In this document: positions 12,241-23,790 of the stretch, piece by piece
Numbering within the stretch: the first letter of the stretch is position 1
Layout: the number at the start of each line of letters is the position of its first letter
Origin: Gigaspora margarita
Lineage: Eukaryota; Glomeromycota; Glomeromycetes; Diversisporales; Gigasporaceae
DNA length: 64,000 nucleotides
Direction: 5' to 3'
Assembly: GCA_009809945.1 (NCBI GenBank)
Contig: WTPW01000297.1
Coordinates: 163,653 to 227,652, forward strand
The notes under the pieces: generated by a model
Seen by the model: the letters and a program-made list of their open reading frames with translations, nothing else
The model's database searches: none
Told to the model about the DNA's origin: nothing
Position numbers and translations under genes: made by a program

Positions 12241-13216
12241 AGGAGTGTGGCAACTTAGAGAAGTTGGTAAGTTGTCACCCCCAAGTGGCAGGTCTAAGGT
12301 TCAAATCCCACTAGCAATGCTTTGGAAAATAGGCCTGTGTTATGATAACCATTTCTTCTCGTAGGTCCTTTGGTACACCATCTTGAATAGAAGCCGTTGA
12401 GCACACAAAAATTCAAGGATCAGAAAGTGAATACCCATTTGGAAGTCCTGAGTGAGAAAGTAGCAAAGATCCTTGACAGTGCTAACCATAACTGGAATAT
12501 CAGAAACTGGAGCCAGAGAACCAGATGACAAGATCCTCAAGAAGAGGGTCCACCAACCTGGCTGCTGAAGTCACACTGGAGGAAAAGGACATGTGTTATG
12601 GAAGCATGGACCAAGGAAATGGAGTCCTAAGGCATCCTAATGCCAGGCTGACTGATCCTTCTGGGCCAATTGGTTTGGAAGTTTGGGGATGCTGAGAAAA
12701 GACTGATAGGAAGGTTGTAGTAGGTATCAGAATTGGAGTGATCCTCATAAGAGCAGAAGTAGGTAATGGTAGCAGTTTAATGGTAGCCCTGACTGCAAGT
12801 ATATAGTAAAGCTGTAGCGTAAGTTACTGAAGTGTAGGTAATATCTGTGTAGGATAGGGACTGCTCTACCAAGTGTGGCACAAGAATAAACTAGTCCTAA
12901 GGGATTCCGCAAGCATCTGGGAATGGCCTTGACTGACTTATATAATAGAGGACTGTACTGGTAATACAAGAAGAATTTGGCAGGAGAAGCATAGATCAGA
13001 GGGTTTAAATAGATAACCCACTAGTTGGATTGCAGGTATGGCAACTAGTGTAGAACCTTCGAGCAGACTACTTAAATTAGACAACCAAAAGTTGTGCGTG
13101 TGGCTTGTTGTACTCTCATCTATGTAACAAATGTTAGGGTGCCCCTGGAGGCACCTGTGATTTGACTTACTTGAATAAAAGCCTTTTTCTATAGTGGTAA
13201 CTTTGACATAAAAAAA
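12241..13216 (+). mobile_element. tRNA-headed retroposon (SINE-like, 976 bp) inserted in the MULE
   Basis: The insertion interrupts MULE codons between TMAKTN and the following block. Direct repeats AACCAACTGTTAT (12228-12240) and AACCAACCATTAT (13217-13229) agree in 11 of 13 bases. That is the length and type of a LINE-mediated target duplication. The head resembles a tRNA gene, with an A-box-like TGGCAACTTAGAGAAGTTGG at 12248-12267 and a B box AGGTTCAAATCCC at 12297-12309. The 3' end has AATAAA near 13,174 and a run of A residues just before the right duplication. The body is clearly less AT-rich than its surroundings and has no long frame. At nearly 1 kb it is much longer than an ordinary SINE. 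Confidence 0.8.
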
Positions 13217-15329
13217 AACCAACCATTATTCAATAGTTTTATGTATTGTAGTCCTTGTAGACAATTATAATCATTTCCATCTTGCTGCTACGGCCCTTCT
13301 TCTAATGAAACCAAGAACAGTTTTACATGGCTATTTACTAGCCTTTAAAATACAACAGGGGGTTAGCACCAAGCCTGCTTTATACTGATGCTGATCCCGC
13401 TGCAATAAATACTTCCTGGCTGACAACAAAGCATCATTTTTACCTATTTCATATACAAAAGAATTAGAAAAACATTTTATGAGCAGATATGGTGATGATA
13501 AGTGATGCAAATTTTTTTCACATTTTGTTATGCGTGCAATAGTCGTATAGAATCAATTTTTGAGAAAAGGTGAGCTGTACTGTTAAATGAATATCCAGTT
13601 ACTAGAAATTACCTGCATTGTCATCTTGATCAATATCGGGAAGCCTGGGCACTTTGTTATATGCACTGGGCATTTAATGTGAGAATACAAAGTACGTAGC
13701 GTGTCAAATCCTACAATGGAATTATTAAGAACAATGTTAATAGAAAATCATTGCTTTTAGAACTTGTGCATGCAATTGAAAACTTGTTAGTAAAAGAAAG
13801 CTGATTTATTAATTTTAATGAGGCTATTGGAAAGCTACCTGTAGGCCATAATGAGAATTACTATAATCATTACTTTCAAAAAGTTGACATATTATGCCAA
13901 TGTTATTTAACACCAATATTAATTAAATTACAATGGTATGAAATGAACCAAAGTATGCATTATCGATGCTGATTAGCTAATTTAGATTGTGAACTTGGAT
14001 GACAAATGTGTATTAATTATTCTTGACAGAATGTAGAATTGATTGTATTGTCGCATAATACTGGAAAACAAAAGTAAAATTAAGAATAGGTTAAGTTAAG
14101 GTTAAGTTGGGTTAGAGTTAGTTAGAGTTAGAATTTAGTGAGAAACTATTTGTTTTTTGTTTTGAATTTTTTACAGTACACCTGATCCTGATTTTTAATT
14201 GGTAGATAGATGTAAGAAAATCATGTGAAAATAAATCAATCTTGTGCCTTAGTGTTGTTTTCTTTTGCTAATGTCTTAAATTATACTTTTATTTTAGATT
14301 AATTCATATTCACCAAGAGGTGTGTTTTTGAGAATATGTTTAATGCCTGTCTAATAGAACTTAACCAGCTGATATGAGGCCTTGACCCAATAAGAATTTG
14401 TGAACTGTGGCATGTGCACTCTATTAATAAAAAGAGTGAACATTTTGTCGTACTATATGATAACATTGGGCACCTCTGTACATGCTTAACATTGATAAAT
14501 TATGGCCTTATATGCTAACATTTTTTTGCCACCATGCTTGTATTCCTGAATGCTAAATTCCATTTTGGACTTATACCATAACATTGGTATCAAGATCATT
14601 TGCACTGGGGGTTTATTTTTCTGCTAAGCCTGTGATTTTAGTGATATCATATAAGGAATTTGATGCCATTGAATATGATACTACCAATGTGAATTTTCAC
14701 ACTTGGATGACCTCTGGGAAAGTCATATCTTTACTGCTAAAATTCACGAAGAGATGATTCGAAAACAGCAATAGGAGAAGGTTTTGGCTCATAAAAAAAC
14801 ATTAAATTTGGCTATTGCAACAGGTAGAGTAAAGGAGCTTTATGCAATTCACAAGGGCCTTGTTAGTGAAATAGAGAATGAAGTTTCAAGTCAAGTCAGA
14901 TGTGATGATAATATCGCTAAGTTCGCACTTACTATCAACAATACTATAGGTATCAAGACAAAGAGTCAGCCCAAAGGTTCAAATAATGCAAATGCTAATA
15001 TTCAAGGAAAAAGAAAACAGATACCTGGATCCGATCAAGAAGACAAAGAAAATAAGGCCAAAAGATCTTGAAAAATACTACAAGATGCAGAGTTAAATGT
15101 TAGTGAAATTAGTAAAACCAAAGAAAGAAAATGCAGTATTTGTAATGAAGGGGGCACAATGCTCGTACTTGCTTTAGAGGGAGTTAGTATGATGCCAGAA
15201 GCCTTGTTTTGACAAATTATAAATTGTATTTGAATTTTTAATCAATAAAGCAATCTTTATTGTACTAAACTTAGATATGTTTAGAATTGGGATTTAGGAC
15301 AATTTTTTTTGTCTTTGGGATTTGACTTA

Positions 15330-15671
15330 CAGTCAAACATCTATAAATGCAACATGTACAGACAAGCCTGCAACGTGTATTTAGAGAGGTATTGCATTTA
15401 GGAAGAGCTAATTAATTTGTAGCTTTAAGGATTAGATTATTAAGTTTGTATAACTTCTATCAAAAATTGTATAACCTATTTTAAATACTAAAATTTGATT
15501 AGCTACATGCATTTAGGGAGGTAGTATGATATAGAAAATTATTTGGAAGAATGTGCATTTACAGAATATAAAACATGTATTTAGCACTAATAATTTCTTA
15601 CAGACAAGACAAAAACATGCATTTAGAGAGATATTACATTAATGGAAGTAGCATTTATGCAGGTCTGACTG
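15330..15671. mobile_element. Pogo/Tigger-type MITE (342 bp)
   Basis: Left end CAGTCAAACATCTATAAATG, right end read inwards CAGTCAGACCTGCATAAATG, with TA directly outside both (15328-15329, 15672-15673). The CAGTC(A)GAC terminus with TA target is typical of pogo-like Tc1/mariner elements. Inside, GCATTTAGAGAGGTATT-like words recur four times. Confidence 0.88.
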
Positions 15672-15687
15672 TATTTGGTCTTATCAA

Positions 15688-15850
15688 TTAGAGATTGAAA
15701 CCGTTTAATCACATAAAAATTTACAATACAACCAAAAATTAAAACATTGGACATATAGATTCCAATTGGAATGTATAAGTCCAATTCAAATTCCTTATGA
15801 GAAATCAATATGGTTAAACAGCTAGGAAATTTTAGGCAATTCCAGTCTAA
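15688..15850. mobile_element. Small MITE with TTAGAGATTGAAACCG end
   Basis: TTAGAGATTGAAACCGTTTA at the left pairs imperfectly with the right end read inwards, TTAGACTGGAATTGCCTAAA. A second member of the family lies at 50,655-50,805. No clear target duplication. Confidence 0.6.
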
Positions 15851-15907
15851 AATTCTACTTCATAACATTTTGTATTACATATATAAAAGAGTAATTTCTC
15901 TCATTAT

Positions 15908-16060
15908 CAGAGCAGCCCTCAAAGTGTGAATCACAAATCTCCATACTATCATTACAGCATATAGTGTGATCAGGTGATGCAAACCTAATTTTTGTCTAAC
16001 CCTCTATGTGCTGTGGTGATGACTTGATAGGCATGTGTCTTGCACTTTGGGGTTGCCTGG
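15908..16060. mobile_element. Degenerate short inverted-repeat element
   Basis: CAGAGCAGCCCTCAAAGTG and the inward right end CCAGGCAACCCCAAAGTG face each other 150 bases apart, with partial pairing between. No target duplication is readable. Confidence 0.5.
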
Positions 16061-16164
16061 TGTTATACTAATTTTTGTCTTAACTTTATTGTTATCTCAT
16101 TATAGACTCAATTTATTATTATATTTATCATAATGAGGGACATTAAATCTGAATCCCTTAATAA

Positions 16165-16739
16165 GGATCCATATTATTTCATCAACAATCACTTTGTAGA
16201 CACCACATTTCACTGACAATTATTCACCAACAAGTTCATTTTACAGAAGCTCATTTTACAAAGTAATTCTAGTCAATATCATTAGGATCAGGCTAGAATT
16301 AGAGTTAAAGTTAGTGTAATTTGAAGTGAAATAAACTGTTAGTGAAATGAACTTGTTGGTGAGAAGTGGTATTTATAAAGTGGTTGTCAGTAAAATAATA
16401 CATACACTGGATTTCTGGTCTGTCCACCCAGCTATCAAAAACTCTACTATCTATCTCTCCTCTAACCTGTATGTGATTTCATGACAAATGAATACCTCAT
16501 AACTTTGTTTAACAGCATCTTAGTTAGCTTTGAGCATAGCATAATTATGTGGGATGGATGTTTTATTAAGGAGCTTATTTCATTGACAATTCTTTTTTTT
16601 ATAAATTATACTAACTTTAACTCTAATTCTAGTCTGACTCTAATAATATTGACCAGAATTACTTTGTAAAATAAGCTTTGGTGAAATGAACTTGTCAGTA
16701 AATAATTGTCAGTAATTGTTAGTGAAATAATATGGATCC
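16165..16739. mobile_element. Long-arm foldback MITE (about 575 bp)
   Basis: Both ends start GGATCCATATTATTTCA and pair inwards for about 150 bases, sharing AACAAGTTCATTT, TTTTACAAAGTAATTCT and CTAGAATTAGAGTTAAAGTT. A third, inverted copy of the arm lies at about 16,320-16,407, so the left arm alone can fold back as well. Non-coding. Confidence 0.8.
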
Positions 16740-17070
16740 AAGTTGGTAGCCTGATTAAACAGATTGGATATCAAAACTATAACTAAGAGCATATAGGAAT
16801 GAATAACCAATTCAGAACAAGCTGTAGTCCATGTGAGTAGCAAGATGATATTCTGTATAGTATATTTTTTGTAAACAACGGTCTCTCTTTTTGCACCAGT
16901 AATACAAACCTATAAAGGAATAGCCGATCAGAATGATTCTGCATACATGTGAAAGAAGAAAAAGTGAAATTACAAACTAGTTTAATTGATCTTGAAGCAC
17001 TAACTAAAGATTTTACATATAAGAAGTCACTATAGCATCTAATACAAACATTCTAATCCTACTTTTATAC

Positions 17071-17220
17071 ACAGGTCGAAATAAGACAAATCAGATTCAA
17101 ATCAGTATCACAAGATCCAAATATGAACCCAATTGAAACAAATATATGCACCAAATATGTGTTTCAAATCATGGATCTTGTGGGGCCAATTTGAACCCAT
17201 TTGCCTTATTTTGACCTGTG
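17071..17220. mobile_element. 150-bp hairpin MITE
   Basis: CACAGGTCGAAATAAGACAA and the inward right end CACAGGTCAAAATAAGGCAA, with pairing that continues through CACAAGATCCA. Nearly the whole unit is one stem-loop. Confidence 0.78.
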
Positions 17221-17474
17221 ATAGATTTTCTTTGTTGTTTGTATTACTGGCACAAGTAAATCTAGGCACCACTCTTAGTGATGTACCATTTATATAGTAC
17301 AGTATGTACAGTATGTACAGTACATATAGTGCATATAGTTTTATAAAAAAACTTTTGAGATATGAATGGTTTTATAATTTGTTCTAGAATATTCTAAAAA
17401 TTTTTTGCATACTACTAGCCACTCTGTCTATGTTCTATTTGGTCCGATTTGATACAGACAATAAAAATTTTTAT

Positions 17475-17604
17475 TTACTAGTATTCAACATCATGTATTT
17501 TTGTTTATTTTTTGTTTACAATTGATCGCTACACAAAATTGAATGAATGACGATTTGATTGGCTAGATCAAAAATGTGGTGTTGAATATCAGTGGTGTAA
17601 TATA
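17475..17604. mobile_element. Small element with GTGTTGAA/TTCAACAC ends
   Basis: CTAGTATTCAACATCATGTA at the left and, read inwards from the right, CACTGATATTCAACACCACA. A related short pair occurs at about 10,188-10,245. It lies directly before copy 2 of the dispersed repeat, while the related pair lies directly after copy 1. Confidence 0.5.
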
Positions 17605-17840
17605 TCAATGTCCTATAATAATATATATAATCAGAAATATATCAGTCAGTAAAAATAGAAAATTATAATAGTCAATATCCTATTTAAGTTTAAAAAAATA
17701 AATAATAAAATCAGATAAATTTCATTATGAAATAAAAAAATCATATAATAATTAGTATATATTATTAATTATCTGTCTAAAATTAAGATTATACAGGTTA
17801 ATTAATAATATTGTATTTATATTATCTAATAATTTAAAAT
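17605..17840 (+). repeat. Dispersed repeat, copy 2 (empty site)
   Basis: Same sequence as 9,700-10,165 without the 224-bp insertion. Here GGTTAATTAATAATATTG runs uninterrupted. Confidence 0.75.
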
Positions 17841-18192
17841 CAGAAATCTATCATTAGGCTGATTTTTGTTGATTATATTAATATATATATTTTTTCTTTT
17901 ATTTGGATTAATTATAAAATTTAACATTATCATTAATCTATTAGCCCATAATATTATACAGATATATTACGATTATATTAGTTAGTAAATAATCTTATAC
18001 CATATTTGTACATAATAATGTGCATGTGCATTATTTCAAAATTTGCATTTTTTTAAAAATTGTTTTTTAACTCAAAATAACACCAATGCACATCCCAAAA
18101 TCATGCACATCCTATATATACATACACTATATAACAAAAGCAGGATTCTTAAAAACTGTCAAAATGATTTAAAATATTGCGCATGCACATCC

Positions 18193-20079
18193 AGGACCCC
18201 AGACATCTCTAATATATGTCATATTATTTTTTTAGCAAATTGCAGAAAATTTGGTCTGAGGTCCAAATTTAAGTTTTAGCAAATTGAGGTTAATTTTAAA
18301 AAAGGTTATATAAAGCATTTTGGCAANTNACAGCAATTTTATGCATGTTATATTTTATTTTTAGCAAATTACCTATATTTTTCAAGAAATATAAAAGTAA
18401 ATATGCCCGAATAATGTATTTTTATGTGCTGAACAAGTTTTCTTAGAGCATAATATTAGAATCAATTAGTAAAATTTTGCAAATCATAGAATTTTTTAGT
18501 ATTTTTATTAATAAAATTATATAAAATATTATAATTCTCAAAATTTTACTAATTGATTCTAAGATTGTGTTCTAAGAAAACTTGATTAGCATATAAAAAT
18601 ATATTATTTTGGCATATTTACTTTTATATTTCTTGAAAATTTAAGAGAAGATGCTTAATTTTGGATTTTTTGATCAAAAAATACAAAATTAAGTATTTTC
18701 TCTTAAATTTTCAAGAAATATAAAAGTAAATATACTGGAATAATGTATTTTTATGAACTGAACAAGTTTTCTTAGAGCACAATATAGAATTAATTAGTAA
18801 AATTTTGAGAATCATAGAATTTTTTAGTATTTTTATTAATAAAATTATATAAAATATTATAGTTCTCAAAATTTTACTAATAGATTCTAACATTATGCTC
18901 AATTAAACTTATGCAGCACATAAACATACATTATTCTAGCATATTTACTTTTATATTTCTTGAAAATTTAAGAGAAGGTGCTTAATTTTGGATTTTTTGA
19001 TCAAAATTCTAAATTAAGCATCTTCTCTTAAATTTTCAAGAAATATAAAAGTAAATATGCATAATCATGTATTTTTATGTGCTAAACAAGTTTTTTAGGT
19101 CACAATATTAAAATCAATTAGTAAAAATTTTGAGAATCTTAGAATTTTTTGTATTTTTATTAATAAAATTATATAAAATATTATAATTCTCAAAATTTAC
19201 TAATTGATTCTAACATTGTGCTCTAAGAAAACTTTTCAGCACATAAATATACATTATTCCCGCATATTTACTTTTATATTTCTTGAAAATTTAAGAGAAG
19301 TTGCTTAATTTTGGATTTTTTTGATCAAAAAAAAATTAAACATCTTCTTTTAAATTTTCAAGAAATATAAAAGTAAATATATTATAATATTGTATTTTTA
19401 TGTGCTGAACAAGTTTTCTTAGAGCACAATATTAGAATCAATTAGTAAATTTTGAGAATTATAATATTTTATATAATTTTATTAATAAAAATACTAAAAA
19501 ATTCTATGACTCTCAAATTTTACTAATTGATTCTAACATTATGCTCTGAGAAAACTTGTTTAGCACATAAAAATATATTGTTCTAGCATATTTACTTTTA
19601 TATTTCTTGAAAATTTAAGAGAAGATATTTAATTTTGGATTTTTTGATCAAATAATCCTAAATTAAGCATCTTCTCTTAAATTTTCAAGAAATATAAAAT
19701 TAAATATTCCAGAATAATGTATTTTTATGTGCTTAACAAAGTTTTCTTAGAGCACAATGTTAGAATCAATTAGTATGATTTTGAGAATTGTAATATTTTA
19801 TATAATTTTATTAATAAAAATACTAAAAAATTCTCTGATTCTCAAAATTTTACTAATTGATTCTAACTTTGTGCTCTAAGAGAATTTGTTCAGCACTCAA
19901 AAATATGTATATTGTTTTGATTTATAAAAATAGATGTGATAATTTAGTTTTTAGCAAATTACTAAAAATTTATATGTAATAATTGAATTTTTAGAAAATT
20001 TACTTGATTTTAGGGGTAGCAAAAACCTCCAAATTTATGCAGATCATTTATGTCCTATATTAGAGATGCCTGGGGTCCT
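18193..20079. mobile_element. Nested element with AGGACCCCAGACATCTCTAA ends (1,887 bp)
   Basis: AGGACCCCAGACATCTCTAA followed by TATA at the left matches the inward right end AGGACCCCAGGCATCTCTAA with one difference. GCACATCC is duplicated exactly on both sides (18185-18192, 20080-20087), an 8-bp hAT-like duplication. It has no coding capacity; nearly all of it is the palindrome array. Elements with the same first bases sit at 26,461 and 33,108. Confidence 0.88.
18381..19915. repeat. Five tandem ~325-bp units, each an inverted repeat
   Basis: The word TTCAAGAAATATAAAAGTAA starts units at 18381, 18710, 19035, 19357 and 19684 (spacings 329, 325, 322, 327). Each unit folds on itself around a centre TTTTTATTAATAAAATTATA or its reverse. 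Neighbouring units are joined by a second palindrome, AAGCATCTTCTCTTAAATTT and its mirror around TTTTTTGATCAAAAAA. The array is therefore an alternation of two different hairpins. The central ~60 bases lie in one orientation in units 1-3 and inverted in units 4-5. An open frame on the minus strand at 18,711-18,902 is a by-product. Confidence 0.92.
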
Positions 20080-20244
20080 GCACATCCCAAAATAATGCAC
20101 ACTGTCTTGAAATAATGCACAGGTGCACGTTATTACATGTAAATACAGTATCCAATTCAATAATGTTTGTTTTTATACATATTACCTTAATATTGTTCTA
20201 TTATATTAAAAAATTTTGACCTGTGATAAAGATTTTTACAAATA

Positions 20245-21055
20245 CTTTTTCTCCTTCAATCCAATTTCATGTAACTAAAATTTAAAGAATTCAAACTGGT
20301 ATTTTTGCAAAGAGCCTCTGCAAATGCTTTTCTTCTTCAAGTTTTATTTGATTATAACTAAAATCGAAGAAAATTAAAGTAGTATTTTGTAAAGAACCTT
20401 TGTGAATAACTTTTCTCCTTCTATTTCAAATTTATTATATAAAAGTTCTAATGAGGTTAAAGTAGTATTTTTATAAAGAGACCTTCCAATGCTTTCCTTC
20501 TTCAAATAAAGATTTAAAGAAGTTAAAGGTGTGTTTTACAAAAGGTCTTGGCAAATATATTTTTCTTCATCAGTATTAAGCCACTTCTTTAAAGATTTAA
20601 AAAAGTCAGAGTAGTATTTTATGAAGTAACCCTGCTATTGCTTTTCCTCTTTCAAATCCAAATTCATGCAATCAAGCCTTAACTTAATTAGTTTAGTGTT
20701 CTTACAAAGAGTTTTGCAAGAATTTTCCTCACTCACTACCAATATTACAATAAAAAGATCTAAAGAAGTCAGAGTGATATTTTATATAAAAATTCTGCCA
20801 TTGCTTTACTCTTTCTATCCAATCACATCAATATTTAAAGAAGTCATGTTGTTATTTTCACAAAAACCCTTGTAAATATTTTTCCAACTTCATTAATAAC
20901 ATGAAGTTCTAAGGAAGTTAAAGTGATATTTTTACAAAGAAATTCTGCTAATATTTTTATTGTTTCAAGTCTAAAACTATGACCATAATAAATAAAGAAG
21001 TTAGAGTAGAATTTTTATAAAGAAATTCTGCAATAACTCTGTTGTTTTATCATAA
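20245..21055 (+). repeat. Degenerate ~80-bp minisatellite, about ten units
   Basis: A core like AAGAAGTTAAAGTAGTATTT followed by TTACAAAGA, CTGC and TTTTCTTCTTCAA recurs near 20287, 20365, 20453, 20521, 20600, 20687, 20766, 20838, 20913 and 20996. Units differ strongly, so the array is old. It ends where the F-box-like fragment begins. Confidence 0.75.
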
Positions 21056-21520
21056 ATATTTCCGATAAATTTTAAATATTCATAGATGTTTGCTTGTTCG
21101 TAAAAACGTTGTAATTAATGAAGGTTTAATTGCAATTGCAATTTCGTCTTCCTTATAAAATGAAAAATAGGGCTTATCCCCGTATCCCTCATTTATAATC
21201 CAATATTTTATTCCTTCATACAAATAATAACAATCAACAGACTCAATATAGCTTGCATATTTAAATAATGACTTTAGAGCATTTGGAAGTACTATATTAA
21301 ATGGAATTAATAATTCTTGTTCTTTAGCATTTAGTGACAAAAGACATTATTATAAATGCTCTATAGCTATAAAAGTCTGATGGTCCATTCCATAATATTG
21401 GAAGACCCATTGACGATTTACAAGAACAGAAAATGAGCTTTGATAACTAAGATTATTGAACATTTTGAGAAAGCTTTTGGGCTTGGTAATGAGTTCATTT
21501 TTGTTAGGATCGGATTGTTG
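21045..21520 (-). pseudogene. F-box-like family gene fragment
   Basis: Read on the minus strand, pieces match the large Glomeromycotina F-box-like family. From the 5' side these are LSYQSSFSVLVNRQW, then in another frame PILWNGPSDFYSY, then SLNAKEQELLIPFNIVLPNA, LKSLFKYASYIESVDCYYLY, EGIKYWIINEGYGDKPYF and finally KPSLITTFLRTSKHL. These correspond to the F-box-proximal region and the first leucine-rich-like segments of the family. At least one frame change and two stops (near 21,341-21,350) occur, and both the start and the repeat domain are missing. The match rests on my memory of the family, not on a search. Confidence 0.7.
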
Positions 21521-21998
21521 TTATACTGTATAAAGGTGAAATAAATACATGCATCTGATTGGATGACATATCGATTAATTAATTTATTAATCTCATTTCT
21601 TTATTTTGCCTATTATTTATTTAATCCGATTACACATTTACTTTGAAAAAGTCTGGATTAGAGATATCTTGAGAAATGGTTACACGAGCATAACTAGGAA
21701 TTGTTAAAAAAAGACATTTTAAGCAGTTTTTTTTTTTTTTAGGTTATTTAAAATATATTGAGAAAACTGCAAGAGAGACATCCAGGGTAGTTATTTTTTT
21801 GTAAAAAGTAAAATTGACAATATTATAGTTCGGTTATTAAGAGACCTGTTTAAGGGCGTAAAAAATTAATTACAATTTAATTATCAAATACACATATCCA
21901 ATATACTATTAATTTTCTCGCGGAGGCACGGGTTATACGCTAGTTCTATATGTGTGTTGCAAAGTGAAAGGGCGCCAATGTTTGTTAATTAAATTGTT

Positions 21999-22179
21999 GA
22001 TTATTGATCAGATTCAGCCCTTCTGATTGACGACATATAAGCTTTAAATTATATAACAAACCTCTGAAAATTATCTCAACATCATAAATTAAATAAATGA
22101 TGATAAAATATTTCAAGGGTTTATGTAATTTAAAGCCCGATGTGTCGTCAATCTGAATGGTTGAGCCAGATCAATAACC
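21999..22179. mobile_element. 181-bp hairpin MITE
   Basis: GATTATTGATCAGATTCAGC and the inward right end GGTTATTGATCTGGCTCAAC pair, continuing through CTGATTGACGACA and GCTTTAAATTA. No clear target duplication. Confidence 0.75.
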
Positions 22180-22213
22180 AATAATTTATTTAAAAAACAG
22201 AGATATCCTTTAC

Positions 22214-22506
22214 TAGAGATGGGCAAGGTAATAATGTAAGTAATAATTACTTATTTTTACTCCAATAGTTACACATATATATTATTACTAATTATTCCCT
22301 ATGACGAATAATTTTTATTTATCACGTTTTACAAATGTAACCTGGAAGGCAAATTTTAAACTCAATAATTTCCTGATCAGGTTAGGTTTTTGCTTATATC
22401 ATAATTCTTTACTTATTATATTTAGTATGCAAAAAAATGATAAGAAATAATCGGAAATAATAAATAATAATAAATAATAATACTTTACTAAACTTGCCCA
22501 TCTCTA
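22214..22506. mobile_element. Non-autonomous hAT element (293 bp)
   Basis: Both ends read TAGAGATGGGCAAG inwards, a classic hAT terminus. Flanks TCCTTTAC (22206-22213) and TCCTTTTC (22507-22514) agree in seven of eight bases. Confidence 0.85.
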
Positions 22507-22514
22507 TCCTTTTC

Positions 22515-23650
22515 CCTTAGCAGTAGTGTTTTTCCCGGCCCGGTTCGGTCTGGGCTTTGTTCAGATCTGGGCTTGACCTGATTTTTCGGGCTGAGTCTAG
22601 ATTTAGAACCACAAAAATTCGAAACCGGGCCGAACCCCGAAATATAATATCGCCTTTCACTATGGCTATAGCGAATGTCTATAACAATACGACTTACAAT
22701 TGTTTTCATAAATTCTGGGAAAACAAAAAATTTCTGGTATCCAAGTAGATGAGTCACTAGATCTGGTGACAATAAGTTGCAGACATCGATTATATCAGTT
22801 CGGTCATCAGCAACTTACAGTTGTCACTGAATTTATGAAAAGCAGTGAATTTACTAAGCTGCATCTTAGCAAAAATGAGTCAATCAACTTTTCTATAAAG
22901 GGCTGAGCTAACATTATATATAAAAGTTTGAGCTTGTTATATTCAGAGTTGGCTGAGTAGACTATTTTAAATACATCGATTAATAAAAGATCTTTACGTT
23001 CATAGACTAATTAATGCAAATAAGAGCTGAAGTTATGAGATATGGCTTAAAAGTAAATGCTACGAATTTCACATTCATCAATTAACGTGAATTAAATTAA
23101 TGGTGTATTGGTATTTATATATTTAATTTGCCTCATAGTTTAAGCTGAATAATGTTGTTCATTGGGCCCAAAATGGTGTTAAAACTAATTGAGCTAGACG
23201 CTTGGCACAATTAAATAATTATTTTAAATTCATCAACTAGTAAATCGAACCCACACCAGTTAATTTAATAGTCGCAATATAATGGCAAATACCTTGCATT
23301 CCTTTTGAATGATGAACGAAATGATTTAAGCGATATATATATTTACTATAATTTACATGAATATAATTCAATTATTAAAGATCAGGTGACTAAATGTATG
23401 TAGGTCCTATTGGTACCCACTGTTACAACCGTGGGAGAGATTTGGCTAACGATAGGTCGAATTAGCTTAGGGTTATAAGCATAGGTTATGCGGAATGAAC
23501 GTTCATTAGGAGATTCGGGATTAATGATATGGGTCATTAAATGTGGTTTAGTTAGTATTCGATTAATAAGGACGTTAGTTATTAATTCATTATTATTATT
23601 GTATCATTACTGTATTGCCTGTCAATTCTCTAATTTAAGCTATCATATTT
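22515..23650. other. Possible hAT end remnant, then nothing clear
   Basis: CAGTAGTGTTTTTCCCGGCC at about 22,519 looks like a hAT left end followed by GC-rich GGCCCGG words (to 22,640). I found no matching right end. At 23,431 a TGTTACAACC word resembles LTR-type starts but has no partner. No gene seen. Confidence 0.35.
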
Positions 23651-23664
23651 ATACATTCTTAATG

Positions 23665-23790
23665 ATTATGGTCTGAAACCAAAATCTGCGGTCTCAAACC
23701 AAGATCAATGGTCCTGGACCAAGACCATGGGGTTCAACCAAGATCAATGGTCCTGGACCAAGATCGATGGTCTCTGTGGTCCCAAACCCA
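23665..23790. repeat. Short tandem repeat of CCAAGATCAATGGTCCTGGA
   Basis: About four to five imperfect ~20-40-bp units; GGTCCTGGACC inside each is itself palindromic. Confidence 0.75.

Larger units (their letters stand above)
10829..15190 (+). pseudogene. MULE (Mutator-like) transposase with FAR1-like region, decayed
   Basis: The pieces follow the order of the FAR1-type MULE proteins that are abundant in Rhizophagus. An open N-terminal part follows a splice acceptor (TTTTTTTGCAG, ending about 10828). It is low-complexity and rich in His, Ser and Val to about 11,330. A FAR1-like DNA-binding segment comes next at about 11,580-12,000, containing RRCTYAYTRGQ and ELVRNINALSSHYRKL. The catalytic domain begins at 12,040-12,240 (FHVDARFEGQDNHLV, then LLDTMAKTN), is cut by a retroposon, and resumes at 13,222 with IVVLVDNYNHFHLAATALL. 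Further homologous pieces run to about 14,750. The tail at 14,784-15,160 reads as KTLNLAIATGRVKELYAIHKG, then a basic stretch and a zinc-knuckle start CSICNEGG near 15,130. Between about 14,060 and 14,295 is non-coding sequence (an intron or another insertion) that shares CACCTGATCCTGA with the element at 36,678. Many stops and shifts are present, so no product is expected. I could not find the element's terminal repeats. Confidence 0.8.
18000..20148. mobile_element. Tc1/mariner-type element carrying a nested element
   Basis: Ends CCATATTTGTACATAATAAT and, inwards from the right, CTGTATTTACATGTAATAAC, followed on both sides by GTGCA..GTGCATTATTTCAA. TA stands outside both ends (17998-17999, 20149-20150). 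Without the nested insertion it would be only about 250 bases. The termini resemble those of the MITE at 9181. Two ambiguous bases lie near 18,327. Confidence 0.82.

Noticed and set aside
12248-12320. Functional tRNA gene
   Set aside because: A- and B-box-like words are present, but I could not draw a convincing cloverleaf, and the sequence is the head of a retroposed copy with flanking duplications.
18381-19915. CRISPR-like array
   Set aside because: Units are 325-bp palindromes with no unique spacers, in a eukaryotic transposon.
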